Shown: one piece after another, positions 56,115-64,000 of the stretch
Numbering within the stretch: position 1 is the stretch's first letter
Layout of the letters: each line of letters opens with the position of its first letter
From: Rhodopirellula sp. P2
GTDB lineage: Bacteria; Planctomycetota; Planctomycetia; Pirellulales; Pirellulaceae
NCBI RefSeq assembly: GCF_028768465.1
Contig: NZ_CP118225.1
Location: 3,329,001-3,393,000 of the forward strand
Length of the DNA stretch: 64,000 nt
Direction: 5' to 3'
Notes under the pieces: generated by a model
The model's input: only the letters and a program-made list of their open reading frames with translations
Database searches by the model: none
What the model was told of the DNA's origin: nothing
Program-made: the position numbers and the translations under genes

Positions 56115-58214
56115 ATGAGCGACTCATCGTTTCTTCAATCGATCAAGAAAGCATTGCCCACGAGCTCGCGGTCTCACGCCGCGACAGAGGAGGCCAGTGC
56201 GGTTCACCCGTACGAGACGGGGGATTCGACTGATCAATGGGAAGAGGAATCTTTCTGGGATGCGGACGAGACCGTTGCGATGGTCGGCACCATGTTGGTG
56301 CACCTGATCGTGATCTTGTCGTTGGCGTTGGTGCAGTTGCAAAATCCGGTCGATGACGAAGCCGTGGTGATGATCGCGCCGCCGCCTGATTACGAAGAGA
56401 CAGTGGACTTGATCGAGGAAATCGTGGTCAGCGATCAACCTCAGGTTGAGATCGGTTCAGACGCTCTGGCTGAGTTTGACATGGCTGAGGCATCGGCAGC
56501 GACTTTCGCCGAAATCGCCAACATGGTCAGCCCGGTCGACCTGGAGCCCACCGATTTGGGCGAAATCATGGTCAACAAAATGTTCAGCCAACCAGTGGCG
56601 CCCCAAGATCGGTTGGTTGATCAAAAAGGTCGCGTCGGACAAGGGACCGCCGGGGCCTCCGGCGCCGTGGATCAAATCACGTTCGAGGTCATGCAGGCAG
56701 CGGAGGAACGCCCGACGCTGATCGTTTGGTTGTTCGACCAAAGTGGTTCGCTGACTCGGCAACGCCAAGACATTCGCGACCGGTTCGATCGGATCTATGA
56801 AGAACTCGGCATGCTTCGCGAGCAATTGGATTCCAAGACCGCCGGCGAAGACCCCGCTGATGCATCCGAATCTCGTGTGCTCACTTCCATCATTGGATTT
56901 GGCGAGAAGGTTCAGCTGTTCACGGAAGAACCCACTGCCGACTTGGAGTTGATCAAGCAGACCGTTGCCGACATTCCGGTTGATAACTCGGGGACGGAAC
57001 GGGTCTTCACGGCCATTGAATCCGCCGCAAAACAATACAGTTCGCTCCGCCGCAACGCGGGGACTCGTGGTCCACAGCGCAATGTGATGTTTGTGGTGGT
57101 CACCGACGAGCGAGGCGACGACGCTCACTTGTTGGAGTCTTCGATCACGTCCTGCCGAAAATGGGGGATCCCCGTCTACGTGGTTGGTGTGCCTGCTCCG
57201 TTTGGTCGCGAACACACGTTGGTCAAGTACGTTGATCCGGACCCCGAGTACGACCAAACACCTCAGTGGGCGCAAGTCGATCAGGGGCCGGAAACCTTTC
57301 TGCCGGAACGAGTCCAGTTGAGCTTCACGGGGGACTTCGAGCAGGAACCGGTGATTGACAGTGGCTTTGGACCCTATGGGTTGACGCGTCTGTGTTACGA
57401 AACGGGTGGGATCTACTTCACCGTTCACCCCAACCGCAATGTTTCGCGAGAGGTTCGGCGGGGCGAGATCGACGCGTTCACCGCGGATCTGCGTGCGTTC
57501 TTTGATCCGACCGCGATGGCTCGTTACCGTCCCGATTACCTGTCACCGCAGGACTATGTCAAAGCGGTCAAGCGAAGCCCGCTCCGCCAGGCATTGATCG
57601 CGGCCGCACAAATTAAAAACGTCAACGGGATCCAACGCCCCCAAACCCGGTTTGTGAAACGCGACGAAGCGGGACTGGCCCAAGCGTTGACGACTGCCCA
57701 ACAGGACGCTGCGAAGTTGGAACCGGTGTTGATCCAGTTGGCCGCCACTTTGGAACAAGGTGTCAATGATCGAGACAAGGAAGAAAGTCTTCGTTGGATG
57801 GCCGGGTTTGACTTGGCTTATGGACGGGTCTTGGCACAAAAGGTCCGCACCGAAACTTACAATGCGATTCTCGCCAAGGCGAAACGCGGGATGCCTTTCA
57901 AAGATCCCAAGAACAACACTTGGGTGTTGAAGCCCGCCGATGAAATCTCGGTGGGAAGCAAGTGGCAACGCGAGGCCGAGACCGCTCGTGAGTTCTTGGA
58001 ACGTGTGGTTGCGGAGCACGAAGGCACGCCCTGGGCCATGCTGGCGGAAAAAGAATTGGAAGTTCCGATCGGCTGGATGTGGACGGAAACGTTCACTGAT
58101 TTGGCCCCGCCGCGTCGCAATGGTGGCAACAACGGGAACAACAATCCACCGCCTCGCGACGATCAGAAACGGATGATCAAGCGAGCTCCCAAGCGGCCCG
58201 TCCCCAAGCTCTGA
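56115..58214 (+). CDS. Membrane-anchored von Willebrand A domain protein
   Basis: A 699-residue protein. The N terminus is cytoplasmic and charged, followed by one membrane helix (VAMVGTMLVHLIVILSLALVQLQ, about 55-77). A MIDAS-containing vWA domain (about 195-380) has DQSGS in LIVWLFDQSGSLTRQR, followed by ERVFTAIESAAKQY and VMFVVVTDERGDD. The C-terminal region includes a helical segment (about 500-640) and an Asn/Pro-rich basic end. Such proteins bind partner proteins in a metal-dependent way. Phosphatase is divergent, and no MoxR ATPase is adjacent. Confidence 0.85.
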   Translation: MSDSSFLQSIKKALPTSSRSHAATEEASAVHPYETGDSTDQWEEESFWDADETVAMVGTMLVHLIVILSLALVQLQNPVDDEAVVMIAPPPDYEETVDLIEEIVVSDQPQVEIGSDALAEFDMAEASAATFAEIANMVSPVDLEPTDLGEIMVNKMFSQPVAPQDRLVDQKGRVGQGTAGASGAVDQITFEVMQAAEERPTLIVWLFDQSGSLTRQRQDIRDRFDRIYEELGMLREQLDSKTAGEDPADASESRVLTSIIGFGEKVQLFTEEPTADLELIKQTVADIPVDNSGTERVFTAIESAAKQYSSLRRNAGTRGPQRNVMFVVVTDERGDDAHLLESSITSCRKWGIPVYVVGVPAPFGREHTLVKYVDPDPEYDQTPQWAQVDQGPETFLPERVQLSFTGDFEQEPVIDSGFGPYGLTRLCYETGGIYFTVHPNRNVSREVRRGEIDAFTADLRAFFDPTAMARYRPDYLSPQDYVKAVKRSPLRQALIAAAQIKNVNGIQRPQTRFVKRDEAGLAQALTTAQQDAAKLEPVLIQLAATLEQGVNDRDKEESLRWMAGFDLAYGRVLAQKVRTETYNAILAKAKRGMPFKDPKNNTWVLKPADEISVGSKWQREAETAREFLERVVAEHEGTPWAMLAEKELEVPIGWMWTETFTDLAPPRRNGGNNGNNNPPPRDDQKRMIKRAPKRPVPKL

Positions 58215-58683
58215 GGAATGGTCGGGAAGGGCCATGGGAGCCGTTCGGGTGTTGGCCCCGGTTGCACGCGGGAACAGTCGCGTTCGCCAATGGATTTCAA
58301 ATCGCCAAATGACACCTGCCAATCTGCTCAGGGCGTGCGCTGGCAGAAGTGGTCGCCGACCGAGATGGCGGATCGAATGTCGACATCGTCATCCCGTTCT
58401 CTCCGGGGAACGCAAGTCCGGGAACACCAGTCGTTCCACGGGCACCTCGTTTTGCTGTTTGCCGCCGGGACTCGATTCGGTGGGTCGCTTTTCGCAGCGT
58501 GAAACTGCTTGCTGAAAGAGCGGTTGGCTGATTGCGAAACACCCTCCATTGGTGTGGCGGCGACCGCGGAAAACTTCGTAGGTTCCGCTCAAGCGTCAAG
58601 GTTGGCGCGACCGATACCACCGATACCGGCACACCTGAGCTGATTCTGGCTCTCTTTGAGAAAGACAAAAAGGATTTTGTCCG
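58215..58683. other. Intergenic region, no gene seen
   Basis: 469 bases between the vWA gene and the thioredoxin-like gene. Short open frames exist on both strands, but none has a ribosome-binding site or credible composition. The 3' end contains AAAAAGGA, which serves the following gene. No promoter pair or hairpin was convincing. Confidence 0.4.
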
Positions 58684-59826
58684 ATGCGTTTGTCCTCCAA
58701 ACCACCGCGAATTTGTTCTTCGACTGCGATCTCGCGATGGACGCGGGTTTTGCCAGCGATGGGCTTGCTCGGGTTGACCACGATCTTCTCCGGGATGGCT
58801 CAGGCTGAGATCGCTTGGCGAAAAGATTTGACCACTGCCCAGGCGGAAGCTCAGCAGACCGGCAAAGCTTTGCTGTTGCACTTCACCAGCGACAATTGCG
58901 TCTGGTGTGACCGTCTGGAAGCGGGGGCATTCAAAAGTCCTCAAGTCGGTTCGGCGGTGGAGCAGCAGTATGTGCCTGTCAAAATCCACGCTGGCAAATC
59001 ACCGGAACTGGCCAAGATGTTTGGCGTCACCAAGTTCCCAACGGACGTGATGATCACGCCAACCGGCAAGCCCTTGGGCAGCTCCGTCAGCCCGCAAGAT
59101 CCAACGCGTTACGTTGCGATGCTGGGGCAAGCGTACAGCAAGATGCCTGCCGCACCCGTCTCACCAGCGGCCCACGCACCGCAAACGATGGTGGCATCCA
59201 ATGCTCAGCCATCGGCAGCGGCACCAACTCAAGCCACCGTTGCGGTCGCCAGCACGCCACCTCGCACTCAACAGAATCCCCACGTTGCATCCAGCAGCGA
59301 GTTGCCATCACCGGGAAGCCAATTTGCCAACGGCACGAACGCTCAATTGGCTGGAGCTCGCACCGATGGCATGTCGCTCGGAATGCCGGCTCTGGCGATG
59401 ACCAAAACCGAGACCAAAACGCCCGCGTTTGGGACAGAGCAACCCAAGCTTGCCATGGAAGGTTTTTGCTCCGTCACCGTCATCAACGAAGATGAATGGA
59501 TCGAAGGCAATCCAAAGTTTGGTGTCGTTCACCTGGGCAAACTGTACTTGTTCGCAAGCGAAGCCAAGATGAAGACCTTTTTGGCGGACCCGGCTCCTTA
59601 CACGCCGGTCCTGAACGAAATCGATGTGGTTCGTTTCTTCGAAGAACGCGTGATCGTTCCTGGCAAACGTCAGTTCGGAATGAAAGACCCCGTGCACCAA
59701 CGCATGTTCTTCTTTGCTGACGAAGCCGCGATGGATCATTTCTGGAACGAGTACGAACGTTACACCGACGCTGCGATCGAAGTCATGGATCACGCCGTCC
59801 GGGATGCCAATCCAGGCTTGAACTGA
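58684..59826 (+). CDS. Exported thioredoxin-fold protein with C-terminal YHS-like domain
   Basis: A 380-residue protein with AAGGA before the ATG. The signal segment is VLPAMGLLGLTTIFSGMAQA. A thioredoxin_7-type domain (about 43-150) has the CxxC site in HFTSDNCVWCDRLEAGAF and cis-Pro region TKFPTDVMI. A Ser/Ala/Pro/Thr-rich linker (about 155-250) leads to a YHS-like region MEGFCSVTVINEDEW...VHLGKLYLFASEAKMKTFLADP, a fold tied to metal handling. It likely works in disulphide or metal chemistry outside the cytoplasm. A strong terminator follows. Confidence 0.85.
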   Translation: MRLSSKPPRICSSTAISRWTRVLPAMGLLGLTTIFSGMAQAEIAWRKDLTTAQAEAQQTGKALLLHFTSDNCVWCDRLEAGAFKSPQVGSAVEQQYVPVKIHAGKSPELAKMFGVTKFPTDVMITPTGKPLGSSVSPQDPTRYVAMLGQAYSKMPAAPVSPAAHAPQTMVASNAQPSAAAPTQATVAVASTPPRTQQNPHVASSSELPSPGSQFANGTNAQLAGARTDGMSLGMPALAMTKTETKTPAFGTEQPKLAMEGFCSVTVINEDEWIEGNPKFGVVHLGKLYLFASEAKMKTFLADPAPYTPVLNEIDVVRFFEERVIVPGKRQFGMKDPVHQRMFFFADEAAMDHFWNEYERYTDAAIEVMDHAVRDANPGLN

Positions 59827-59865
59827 TCACTGCCGGGACGCAAACGCTCGCAATTGAATTCGCCG

Positions 59866-59898
59866 ACGCCTCCTGGGTTTTTACCTGGGAGGCGTTTT
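59866..59898 (+). terminator. Rho-independent terminator after the thioredoxin-YHS gene
   Basis: ACGCCTCCTGGGT-TTTT-ACCTGGGAGGCGT followed by TTTT at 59895-59898. Two wobble pairs lie in the middle; the outer eight pairs are perfect. It is 40 bases after the stop codon. Confidence 0.85.
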
Positions 59899-60095
59899 GC
59901 GTTTCTGAGTGGTGGCTCGAGTGCTGGCTGTTTCGGTCGTAGCGGATTTTCGTGGTGGACCGCTCACGGAAGCTCGGAAGGGGGCACCGATTGCGTTCTC
60001 TCTGACGCCTGGTCACGCAACATGGGGTAACCTTTTGGGCGGAACCACGTCGCGGGGGCGAGGCCGCATTGCGAGTACTTTGATGAGATGAACGC

Positions 60096-62222
60096 ATGCC
60101 GTCGTGCACCTCGGATGTTTCGGGTTCCAACTCTCTTCCAACCACCAGTTCCAAGCAGACCACGTCGTGGTTCGTCTTTGCGGGAGCGACGTTGTTGGGG
60201 GCTTTCTTGGTCTTTCAAGTTCAGCCTGTGATCAGCAAGTGTGTGTTGCCATGGTTCGGTGGCACACCCGCGGTTTGGACAACGTGTTTGTTGTTCTTCC
60301 AAGTCTTGTTGTTCGCCGGATATTTATACGCTCACTGTTTGAGACGATTTCTGCCCCCGGCGATGCAAGGCGTCGTGCACTTGGTGCTGTTGTGTGCAGC
60401 GGCATGGTCGTTGCCGATCGCACCTTCGGATGCTTGGAAACCCGTCGGAACGGAAGACCCCACGTGGGCCTTGCTGTGGTTGCTGACGGCACACGTTGCG
60501 TTGCCGTACTTTGTCCTTTCCAGTACCGGGCCGTTGGTTCAAGCGTGGTTGAGCTACGAGAATCAATCCAGTTCCGTCTATCGGCTGTACGCCCTGTCCA
60601 ACGCCGGGTCGCTGGTGGCTTTGCTGAGCTATCCCTTTGTCGTCGAGCCGCTGTTGTCGATTGAACAGCAATCCGTCGTCTGGTCGCTGGCATTCTATGC
60701 GTTTGTCATCGTGGACGGCTGGTTGGCGATCAGTCTGCTTCGCCGACGGAAAAGTCAGTCGATTGGAACAAGCGAAAACTCGGTCGCGACGGAAGCGGTC
60801 TCCGCCAAACTGCGTTTGGCTGATTGGAGTGTCTGGGTCGGGTTGCCTGCCCTTGCTTCGGTGATGTTGTTGGTGGTGACGAGTCACGTTTGCCAAGACA
60901 TCGCGGTGATGCCATTTTTGTGGGTGTTGCCACTGAGCTTGTATTTGCTGAGTTTCATCATCAGCTTTGATTCTCCGACCTGGTACCGACCCAAGCTGAT
61001 TTCAGCGTTCACCGGTCTGGCGTTCGTTGTGATTCAACTGAAGGGTTGGTTCCCTGGCGGATGGCAAATGCCTGTCGAAGCACTTGCCTACCTGGTGGTT
61101 TTGTTTGGCGTTTGTCTGCTGTGCCATGGCGAGACCGCCGCTCGAAAACCTGCCACCCAGCGATTGACCCAGTACTACGCTTTGATCTCGCTTGGCGGTG
61201 CCATGGGCGGGATTTTGGTGGCACTGATTTGTCCGTTGGTCTTCCAAGACTACCGCGAACTTCCGATTGCCATGTCGTTGTCGATTGGTGTGGTCGCGAT
61301 CACGTTCTTGGCCTCTCGCTCTTGGTTGACGATGACCTGCGACTGGAAAATGTCCAAGGGGATCACCGGCTTGATCGTGGCGATCATTGGTTTCACCGCG
61401 GTGGTCACGACCATGACCAATCGCACGGATACGATCGACCAGCGTCGCAACTTCTTTGGAGTGCTCCGCGTTGAGAACGATGCCGAACGCATTCAGTTGG
61501 TTCATGGCAACACGGTTCACGGCATTCAGTTGCATGGTCCCGAGCGGATGACACCGACCTCCTACTTTGGTCACAGCAGCGGCGTGGGACGACTGATTCA
61601 CGCGATGCAGGCCGAGTCGCCCGAGATGCGAATTGGGGTGATTGGTTTGGGATGCGGCGTGCTGGCGGCCTACGGACGTGAAGCCGACACGATGGACATG
61701 TACGAGATCAATCCCGATGTCCTGGCGATTGCCGAAGAACACTTCACCTTCCTGCGTGAATGCCCCGCCACGATGGAGCATCACTTGGGCGACGGGCGAT
61801 TGTTGTTGGAAAGGCACACGGGCAAGCAGTTCGATTTGCTGATCCTGGATGCATTCAGCAGCGACGCGATTCCCGCTCACCTGTTGACGCTCGAAGCGAT
61901 GCAGCTTTACCGGGAACGCTTGGCCGAGAACGGCGTGTTGGCCGTTCATGTGTCGAACAATCACTTGGACCTGGTGCCGCTGACGCATCGCTTGACGCAG
62001 GCGATTGGGTTGCCAAGCCGATTGATTCAGAACGATCATCGCGATCAGGTTTACACGCGTCCATCGCGTTGGGTCATCGCCGCGGACCGGGGAGAAGCAT
62101 TCTGGGACTCTGAGTTCCTGTCGGTGGCTCAGAAGCCCGAATCGTCGGTGGTGGATTCCGCACCGCTGTGGACGGACCAGCACCACAATTTGGCGAGCGT
62201 GCTGATCTGGCCTTCGCTGTGA
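60096..62222 (+). CDS. Membrane protein fused to a spermidine-synthase-like domain
   Basis: A 708-residue protein. About ten membrane helices (residues 25-440, e.g. WFVFAGATLLGAFLVFQVQP, VMLLVVTSHVCQDIAVMPFLW) precede a Rossmann methyltransferase-fold domain of the polyamine synthase type (about 480-700). The latter has IGVIGLGCGVLAAYGREADTMDMYEINPD (glycine loop and acidic residue), LGDGRLLLE and LLILDAFSSDAIPAHLLT. Such fused MFS-like/spermidine synthase proteins are widespread in bacteria but of uncertain substrate. It ends 154 bases before tRNA-Ala. Confidence 0.9.
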   Translation: MPSCTSDVSGSNSLPTTSSKQTTSWFVFAGATLLGAFLVFQVQPVISKCVLPWFGGTPAVWTTCLLFFQVLLFAGYLYAHCLRRFLPPAMQGVVHLVLLCAAAWSLPIAPSDAWKPVGTEDPTWALLWLLTAHVALPYFVLSSTGPLVQAWLSYENQSSSVYRLYALSNAGSLVALLSYPFVVEPLLSIEQQSVVWSLAFYAFVIVDGWLAISLLRRRKSQSIGTSENSVATEAVSAKLRLADWSVWVGLPALASVMLLVVTSHVCQDIAVMPFLWVLPLSLYLLSFIISFDSPTWYRPKLISAFTGLAFVVIQLKGWFPGGWQMPVEALAYLVVLFGVCLLCHGETAARKPATQRLTQYYALISLGGAMGGILVALICPLVFQDYRELPIAMSLSIGVVAITFLASRSWLTMTCDWKMSKGITGLIVAIIGFTAVVTTMTNRTDTIDQRRNFFGVLRVENDAERIQLVHGNTVHGIQLHGPERMTPTSYFGHSSGVGRLIHAMQAESPEMRIGVIGLGCGVLAAYGREADTMDMYEINPDVLAIAEEHFTFLRECPATMEHHLGDGRLLLERHTGKQFDLLILDAFSSDAIPAHLLTLEAMQLYRERLAENGVLAVHVSNNHLDLVPLTHRLTQAIGLPSRLIQNDHRDQVYTRPSRWVIAADRGEAFWDSEFLSVAQKPESSVVDSAPLWTDQHHNLASVLIWPSL

Positions 62223-62334
62223 CAGGAGCAGGCGGAGGGATTGTTTCTCAGCGAGCCCCCCGTGGCTGGCAGTTTGGGGGGGATCGGACTCCCAAAGAAC
62301 TGCAAAGAATCGTCGAAACCAGGTTCTGACGGGC

Positions 62335-62362
62335 TTGACGCAACGCGAATCAAGTCGATAAT
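62335..62362 (+). promoter_or_regulatory. Promoter of tRNA-Ala
   Basis: TTGACG at 62335-62340 and GATAAT at 62357-62362, spaced 16 bases. The tRNA 5' end is 15 bases downstream. Confidence 0.8.
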
Positions 62363-62376
62363 CTGCGTCTTCACCC

Positions 62377-62449
62377 GGGGGATTAGCTCAGTTGGGAGAG
62401 CGACGCGCTGGCAGCGCGTAGGTCATCGGTTCAAGTCCGTTATCCTCCA
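62377..62449 (+). tRNA. tRNA-Ala (anticodon GGC)
   Basis: GGGGGAT at 62377-62383 pairs with ATCCTCC at 62442-62448 (one G-U), discriminator A at 62449, no encoded CCA. The anticodon arm ACGCG-CTGGCAG-CGCGT presents GGC, which reads GCC alanine codons. The D arm TAGCTCAGTTGGGAGAG and T loop GGTTCAAGTCC are normal. A promoter precedes it and a strong terminator follows, so it is a single-gene unit. Confidence 0.96.
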
Positions 62450-62453
62450 CTTC

Positions 62454-62487
62454 AAAGCCGCTTGTGATTTCACAAGCGGCTTTTTTT
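62454..62487 (+). terminator. Rho-independent terminator of tRNA-Ala
   Basis: AAAGCCGCTTGTG-ATTT-CACAAGCGGCTTT followed by TTTT, a 13-bp perfect stem. Confidence 0.95.
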
Positions 62488-62712
62488 ATGCGCCGAACTA
62501 CTTGAATACCATCGATTGACGGCGTTTCGTGACTGCGGCCCAAACGTGGTGATGAAGTGTCGTGTCGGATTTCGCTCCATCTAACGGCCACCAACTACGC
62601 AGGCCAATAACCAACTCTCAAAACTCTCTGAAGAGCCTGCACAGACGACCAAGCGAACCAACCGAGGACGCCTTCCCAATCCAGACCGTCGAGGCTACCT
62701 GCGACCGGAAGT
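62488..62712. other. Decayed sequence before the IS66 remnant
   Basis: 225 bases between the tRNA terminator and the recognisable transposase fragment. Open frames are short or arginine/serine-rich and look like noise. The sequence may be degraded upstream transposase coding sequence, but no motif can be identified. Confidence 0.4.
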
Positions 62713-63006
62713 CGGCGACAAACGATTCGGTGCGTTGCGATCGATCGCAAGAACTGGATGTTCGCCGGCAGCGACCGAGGAGGGCAAATTGCGGCGACGC
62801 TGATGAGCTTGATCGCGACTTGCAAGTTGCTTGGCGTGGATCCCTCTCGGTGTCTTCGCGATCTGCTCTCAAAGCTGCCGAGCCATCAAGCCGGATCCCT
62901 GGACAAATTCCTGCCCGACCGCAGGCTGCCAGCTCACCCCGAAGCAAGCCTCACCGACCATGGCAAACAGAAATCGCACTGCTTCACCGAACGGATACCA
63001 GCGTGA
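62713..63006 (+). pseudogene. IS66-family transposase C-terminal remnant
   Basis: In one frame the sequence reads RQTIRCVAIDRKNWMFAGSD, then RGGQIAATLMSLIATCKLLGVDP and LRDLLSKLPSHQAGSLDKFLPDR. This is the conserved end of IS66 TnpC transposases, normally ERxIRP...RKNWLFAGSDxGG followed by the IS66_C region. Upstream of 62713 the homology fades into decayed sequence, and the catalytic core is absent. The fragment ends at a TGA at 63004-63006, inside a direct repeat. It marks an old insertion, now inactive. Confidence 0.85.
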
Positions 63007-63397
63007 CGCGAACGCCTGGCAATGGACTCGATGAGGCAACGGGGCTCGGCGGCTGAGAGTTGCCCGACGGAACAGTTGGGGACAACTGTTCTACTCTGAT
63101 GCCATGGAATGCCGGACCGGCAACGCACGAGCGATGCCGGGAGAAACAACTTTGGATTGCCGGAACGGCGCTTCGCTGGGTCCGGCCTACACCGCGACGG
63201 CAACACCCGTTCGTGCTCTTCGTGTCCTGCGTGGTTCACAAAAATCGAGGTTGCTCGCTGGCCGCCTGTATCCCACGAGCAAAGCTCGGGCAGAGTAGAC
63301 CATTTGTCCCCCAATGTTTGCGTGCCAGGGTGGAGTCGTCGAGCAGCGTGACGCGAACGCCTGACAGTGAACTTGATGAGGCAACGGGATTTGGCGA
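62999..63397. repeat. Direct repeats enclosing a 240-bp element with terminal inverted repeats
   Basis: Two copies of a 54-bp sequence starting CAGCGTGACGCGAACGCCTG lie at 62999-63052 and 63344-63397 with about 83% identity by eye. Between them, TTGGGGACAACTGTTCTACTCTG (63076-63098) faces CAGAGTAGACCATTTGTCCCCCAA (63291-63314), forming 23-24-bp inverted ends around about 240 bp. The interior has no gene and contains further short palindromes (CCGGACCGGC). This could be a non-autonomous miniature element. Confidence 0.75.
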
Positions 63398-63576
63398 AGC
63401 GACGAGGCTTGGAGCGTTCGTTGCCACCTGGAGCGTTTGTTGCCACCCACCTAACGATTGAACCGGTGATCGACCTCCGTTCAAATATCGACTTACGACT
63501 TAAATCGGTTGCCGGATAGGTTCTCAATGCTCATCTCGCCGGTGGACCGAATCTGAAGATATAATCCCGGAAAACT
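63398..63576. repeat. Short tandem repeat and unassigned sequence
   Basis: A 19-base unit, GGAGCGTTYGTTGCCACCY, occurs twice in tandem at 63411-63429 and 63430-63448. The rest of the stretch up to the small ORF shows nothing recognisable. Confidence 0.7.
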
Positions 63577-63807
63577 TCAATCAGCGATTTCGGCCTTCAC
63601 GAGACATTGGGAAGCAAAACTTCGGGTCGGGCTTAATTCCGCATCTTCGAGCGTGACAGCAAACCATGATTCTTGCTGGCGAAATACTAACACCGAGTTC
63701 CTGCCTTCATTCATGCATTTGGTAAAGGAGTAGCCGAGATCGCCAAGCCGTTCTTCAAGGATACATCGCCCTTCCTTTTCAAAAAGGACCTTGTCTTCAT
63801 CTGTCAT
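63577..63807 (-). CDS. Small hypothetical protein, 76 aa
   Basis: An acidic, probably alpha/beta cytoplasmic protein (LFEKEGRCILEERLGDLGYSFTKCMNEG, then VLVFRQQESWFAVTLEDAELS). A GAG element lies about ten bases before the ATG. Composition and helix pattern are protein-like, unlike the surrounding scrap. It starts 20 bases after the stop of the partial ORF upstream, suggesting a two-gene unit. I do not recognise a family. The size and position would suit an immunity or antitoxin-type partner, but nothing in the sequence proves that. Confidence 0.5.
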   Translation of the reverse strand: MTDEDKVLFEKEGRCILEERLGDLGYSFTKCMNEGRNSVLVFRQQESWFAVTLEDAELSPTRSFASQCLVKAEIAD

Positions 63808-63827
63808 GCAAGCATCTCGTTGGATTT

Positions 63828-64000
63828 TTAGTGGGTAATCACTGCAACTTGCCCATTGTAGATGTTGACGATTCCGTATCCATCAATCTCGATTTTGCCG
63901 GAAAAGTGAGCGTTGGGTGGCACCATCCGGGAACGGTGAGGACGGCTGTTCACCAGCATCGCCCCGGAGGGGGCCGTCGTTGTTAGCTCGGGGCGGAAGC
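63828..64000 (-). CDS. Partial ORF, 3' end only, reading through a dispersed repeat
   Basis: A frame open from the window edge to the TAA at 63830-63828. Its last part is convincing protein (NAHFSGKIEIDGYGIVNIYNG, then QVAVITH). The first part, translated from the palindromic repeat at 63958-64000, reads FRPELTTTAPSGAM. Internal ATGs at 63959 and 63926 could instead start a peptide of 43 or 32 residues. Whether the repeat is really inside the gene, or the gene starts after it, cannot be decided without sequence beyond 64000. Confidence 0.4.
   Translation of the reverse strand, partial: FRPELTTTAPSGAMLVNSRPHRSRMVPPNAHFSGKIEIDGYGIVNIYNGQVAVITH
63958..64000 (-). repeat. Dispersed palindromic repeat, inverted copy of the 5818-5866 module
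   Basis: Read on the minus strand, GCTTCCGCCCCGAGCTAAC is followed by ACGACGGCCCCCTCCGGGGCGATG. The same two parts occur in the same order at 5824-5866. This shows a chromosome-wide repeat family present at both ends of the window. Confidence 0.85.

Noticed and set aside
61002..62186. 394-residue minus-strand ORF opposite the spermidine-synthase-like gene
   Set aside because: It is antisense to recognised SAM-fold motifs; Gln/His/Arg-rich noise.
62562..63056. 164-residue plus-strand ORF after tRNA-Ala
   Set aside because: The neighbouring frame contains the IS66 transposase remnant, so this Ser/Arg-rich frame is only an overlap.

Overview
The window looks like a chromosomal segment of a planctomycete of the Rhodopirellula/Pirellulaceae type. 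The best evidence is the lineage-typical gene set: a DUF1501 Tat protein, a DUF1549/DUF1553 protein with a cytochrome-like CxxxCH motif, a PSCyt1-type cytochrome fused to WD40 repeats, large vWA and PPC-domain exported proteins and a DUF116-prenyl synthase fusion. The many GTG/TTG starts with 4-base stop/start overlaps, the moderately high GC and the scattered GC-rich palindromes fit the same picture. The genus assignment is inference.

Left end (1-2.5 kb): a tRNA-Ser(UGA), six copies of a 136-bp array built from nested palindromes, and an intact IS3-family element (992-2265) inserted into the sixth copy with a GGT target duplication. From 2.5 to 10 kb are a lipoprotein, a small conserved-looking protein, XerC-type recombinase, RpiB, a lipase/MoxR-ATPase pair, a GT4 glycosyltransferase and a small secreted protein. 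From 10 to 16 kb, all on the minus strand, is an arginine block in the order argB, degenerate ArgD-like protein with a very acidic tail, argF, preceded by two membrane proteins. From 16 to 20 kb is a ribose-type sugar ABC transporter operon. RecQ, an ECF-like sigma factor and an HD/PAS/GGDEF regulator follow.

From 25 to 34 kb: a SLOG-type putative molybdenum carrier protein, YidD, a gamma carbonic anhydrase-like protein, a Wzz/GumC-like coiled-coil protein, a perfect terminator hairpin, two cysteine-rich secreted proteins downstream of a metzincin-like protease, a zinc alcohol dehydrogenase, a probable pseudo-hydrolase and a response regulator. From 34 to 37.5 kb is a tadABC pilus assembly core. 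From 38.4 to 43 kb is a terpenoid-type cluster: class II terpene cyclase, DUF116-polyprenyl synthase fusion, and a chorismate-lyase-like protein. From 43.3 to 51.9 kb is a four-gene planctomycete operon (DUF1501, PPC, DUF1549/1553, cytochrome-WD40), followed with overlap by birA. From 52.8 to 55.2 kb are five pseudopilin genes in GspG-H-I-J-K order. A phosphatase, a vWA protein, a thioredoxin-YHS protein, a membrane/spermidine-synthase fusion and tRNA-Ala(GGC) follow.

The last 1.5 kb is an accessory scrap: an IS66 transposase remnant, a 240-bp element with terminal inverted repeats between direct repeats, a small ORF, and the 3' end of an ORF that reads through a dispersed palindromic repeat.

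The most interesting items are the lysine-less ArgD-like protein between argB and argF, the terpene cyclase cluster with the DUF116 fusion, the cysteine-rich protein pair, and the palindromic array interrupted by the IS. No CRISPR array, phage or rRNA was seen.
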